NCBI GenBank assembly: GCA_030654175.1
Contig: JAURXZ010000041.1
Span: 1-64,000, forward strand
Source: Bacteroidia bacterium
GTDB lineage: Bacteria > Bacteroidota > Bacteroidia > 2-12-FULL-35-15
Direction of reading: 5' to 3'
DNA: 64,000 bases
Positions 62,306 to 64,000 of the stretch are shown piece after piece (position 1 is the first letter of the stretch; each line of letters starts with the position of its first letter). Made by a program: the position numbers and the translations under genes. The notes under the pieces are model-generated. The model searched no databases. It had not been told where the DNA came from and saw only the letters and a program-made list of their open reading frames with translations.

Positions 62306-63502
62306 TTAAAATAAAATATTTCTATTCTTGTATATTATATCTTTTACCATTCCCTTCAATACTTGTCCTGCTTGCAAAAGCATATCAAAACCGGAAGGGA
62401 AAGGTATTGGCTTGGGTCCAAGCTTCGCTTTTGTTTCAGGTTTTAGAGCATTGATATCACCAATTGCTCCATAGGAACGGTATTCAAAAAAGTTTTCACT
62501 TGCTATCGGATCTGTTTTCAATAGTTGACCGGTACTGTTATTTATATAGTCGAGAGTACCGGCAATAATGGCCTTTTTATTTTGATACGTTTCTATCACA
62601 TTACAGAAAATAGTTTTTGTTTTAGGTATTTTTATATCATTACCCAACGAATCTTTTTTTACATTTCCATTCGCGTCCAACGCATATTGAAAACCATCCG
62701 GAATAATTTTTGTTTCTGTAAAACTAGTCTCCTTAACAGCTTCAGGGGATACGTTAATATTTTTCATATTTACAACAATAACATAATCATAGTCCAAACC
62801 TGTGATCTCGTGGGTATAATATCTTAGCCATTCACCATTTAAATCGGATAAACTTATTTTTGTTAATTCATCTTCAAAGGAAGGAGGAAGAGGAACACCT
62901 GTTGTGTTTTTCATTTTAAAAAGCACATAGCTGGTTCCAAGATCCTTTGCCCGTTGTAATTCTTTATCTACATCTTTATAATTACCGGAATAACCTTTTA
63001 CACGAAGCAACTCACCATGTGCCACGCGTGCATCAGGCTTATTGTTCCTGTCGAGAAGAGAAAGTGCATGAGCATAAAAATATTCGGTGGCATTTTTTTT
63101 TGCCTGAATAATTTCATCACTATAATTTACGACCTCAAAATTCGCATCTCTGTTTTGACCTTCAAGATGCAATGGTAATAATGGTTTTAGATTTTCCTGA
63201 CGCTGAGCCATTCGGGAATAAACACCAAAAATCTCATCCCAATTATCGGGTTTACCTTCTTTCTTTAAAAAACTGATCCGCTCTCTATCGCGCTCGTTTG
63301 CCTTTTGGTAGGACTGTTCCAACACAATAATTTCCTTATCATTTTGTTTTTTACGTTTCAGCTTCTGCGTGGATTTCCGGATGGCTCCATCATAATTGCC
63401 GCTTTTCATCAATTTTGAAGAATTTGAGCACGAAATAATAAGTGTTGATACTAATAAGCAGACAACTAATTTTTGAGTAAGAAGCAGTAATCGATTTTTC
63501 AT
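62306..63502 (-). CDS. Lipoprotein of unknown function with TPR-like N-terminus
   Basis: A 398-residue lipoprotein with signal peptide and lipobox ending LIISC (Cys25). The start of the mature part (LMKSGNYDGAIRKSTQKLKRKKQNDKEIIVLEQSYQKANERD) has the helical spacing of tetratricopeptide repeats. The middle (DLGTSYVLFKMKNTTGVPLPPSFEDEL, YDYVIVVNMKNINVSPEAV) and the C-terminus are unlike a domain I can name. The protein type is often found as a lone uncharacterised lipoprotein in Bacteroidota. It converges on the PadR operon and is divergent from an aldehyde dehydrogenase. Confidence 0.85.
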   Translation of the reverse strand: MKNRLLLLTQKLVVCLLVSTLIISCSNSSKLMKSGNYDGAIRKSTQKLKRKKQNDKEIIVLEQSYQKANERDRERISFLKKEGKPDNWDEIFGVYSRMAQRQENLKPLLPLHLEGQNRDANFEVVNYSDEIIQAKKNATEYFYAHALSLLDRNNKPDARVAHGELLRVKGYSGNYKDVDKELQRAKDLGTSYVLFKMKNTTGVPLPPSFEDELTKISLSDLNGEWLRYYTHEITGLDYDYVIVVNMKNINVSPEAVKETSFTETKIIPDGFQYALDANGNVKKDSLGNDIKIPKTKTIFCNVIETYQNKKAIIAGTLDYINNSTGQLLKTDPIASENFFEYRSYGAIGDINALKPETKAKLGPKPIPFPSGFDMLLQAGQVLKGMVKDIIYKNRNILF

Positions 63503-63846
63503 AGGATTTTTAGTTATAAAGTAAAAATAGTATTATTTTTTGTTTGAAATGCTGTTCTGTTCAAATTCTAATTTCTACCCCCCTACTCGTTAAATTCTAA
63601 ATCCAAATTTAGAATTTCCACCCTTGATTTTTGCTTTTGCTTTATACAACCGGATCATTGAAATTACCAAACGGTGTGCCAATACTCAAAATTCGGTTTA
63701 AACCATTACCACCATTGGATTTCAGAAAATAATAATTTTTTATTGAACAAAAACGGAACGTGTGTACTTCGATACAATTATCAAAATAAACACACTTATT
63801 TCTTCGTTTTTTCTTAATTTTGTACCTCAACAAAAATAAAAACGAT
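63503..63846. other. Divergent intergenic region ahead of the aldehyde dehydrogenase
   Basis: A 344-bp gap with a -7-like box TAATTTTG at 63815-63822 on the plus strand, 24 nt before the ATG at 63847; no exact -33 TTG. A 92-codon minus-strand frame overlapping it (63642-63920) runs antisense into the dehydrogenase and is rejected. Nothing else stands out. Confidence 0.6.
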
Positions 63847-64000
63847 ATGTCAGAAATATTAACAGCAAAAAGTTTTGGAATAGAAAGTGTTCTGAAAGAA
63901 TTAGGAATTAAAGAAACCAATTACGGTGCCTCTACGGGCCTAAAACATATTGCTACAAAAGGAAAAAAGATAGATTCGTTCTCACCTGTTGACGGATTAC
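63847..64000 (+). CDS. Aldehyde dehydrogenase family protein, likely ALDH7-type (3' partial)
   Basis: The first 51 codons of a gene cut by the window edge, starting at ATG 63847 (MSEILTAKSFGIESVLKEL). The segment GIKETNYGASTG followed by KGKKIDSFSPVDG matches the N-terminus of antiquitin-like (ALDH7, alpha-aminoadipic semialdehyde dehydrogenase) proteins, where the sequence leads into the NAD-binding domain. The active site is outside the window, so the specific function is inferred from the N-terminus only. Confidence 0.7.
   Translation, partial: MSEILTAKSFGIESVLKELGIKETNYGASTGLKHIATKGKKIDSFSPVDGL

Noticed and set aside
63642-63920. 92-codon minus-strand frame at the right edge
   Set aside because: It overlaps the well-supported start of an aldehyde dehydrogenase on the other strand and its promoter region.

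Overview
The window is a contiguous piece of chromosome from a member of the Bacteroidota. The evidence is the AT-rich sequence, promoters of the TTG-N19-21-TAnnTTTG type, type IX secretion (T9SS) and gliding genes (gldH, PorP/SprF, type A and type B sorting domains), TonB receptors paired with DUF4249, KorAB 2-oxoacid:ferredoxin oxidoreductase and a RicT/PSP1 protein. I see no rRNA, tRNA, CRISPR array, transposase or integrase. The first gene is cut by the left edge and the last (an aldehyde dehydrogenase) by the right edge.

Layout. 1-10 kb: a large tail-fibre-like surface protein (partial), an amidohydrolase carrying an in-frame micro-repeat insertion, rlmN, a long-chain polyprenyl diphosphate synthase, a MORN-repeat lipoprotein, a small T9SS cargo and a collagen-like protein ending in a cupredoxin-like domain. 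10-16 kb: a Sir2 deacylase lacking the zinc cysteines, a gamma-carbonic-anhydrase-like protein, a heavy-metal cluster (HYC_CC_PP-like protein, TonB receptor, HMA protein) and scoA/scoB. 16-24 kb: holB, ricT, gldH and pbp1A on the minus strand, then a photolyase and a SnoaL-like protein. 24-31 kb: a DUF4249/TonB receptor pair and korA/korB. 31-45 kb: a T9SS module made of a PorP/SprF barrel with an apparent GldN-like C-terminal extension and a 4221-residue type B adhesin with 31 tandem repeats of about 92 residues. 46-53 kb: a FadL-type porin, tsaB, a TolC/HlyD efflux pair and a SemiSWEET. 53-64 kb: an M19 dipeptidase, a sphingosine-1-phosphate-lyase-like enzyme with a LysE exporter, an SDR, a superfamily 1 helicase, a PadR regulator coupled to a membrane protein with two MHWPG motifs, a lipoprotein and the start of an aldehyde dehydrogenase.

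How the parts work together. Much of the window concerns the cell surface: T9SS cargo, adhesin and its partner barrel, gliding lipoprotein, cell-wall synthase, two TonB receptors, a porin and an efflux pair. KorAB and ScoAB handle acyl-CoA and 2-oxoacid chemistry. The sphingosine-phosphate-lyase-like enzyme fits the sphingolipid content known from this phylum.

The most unusual non-coding material is a set of structured or repetitive intergenic elements. These are a cloverleaf-like element at 60308-60404, another stem-enclosed element at 7795-7885, period-7/8 micro-repeat islands with long perfect inverted repeats (15435-15482, 20660-20704), one such island inside a coding region (4199-4267), REP-like 22-25 nt sequences (49286, 57186, 58242) and a perfect 14-bp palindrome on the likely transcription start of the lyase operon (55052-55083).
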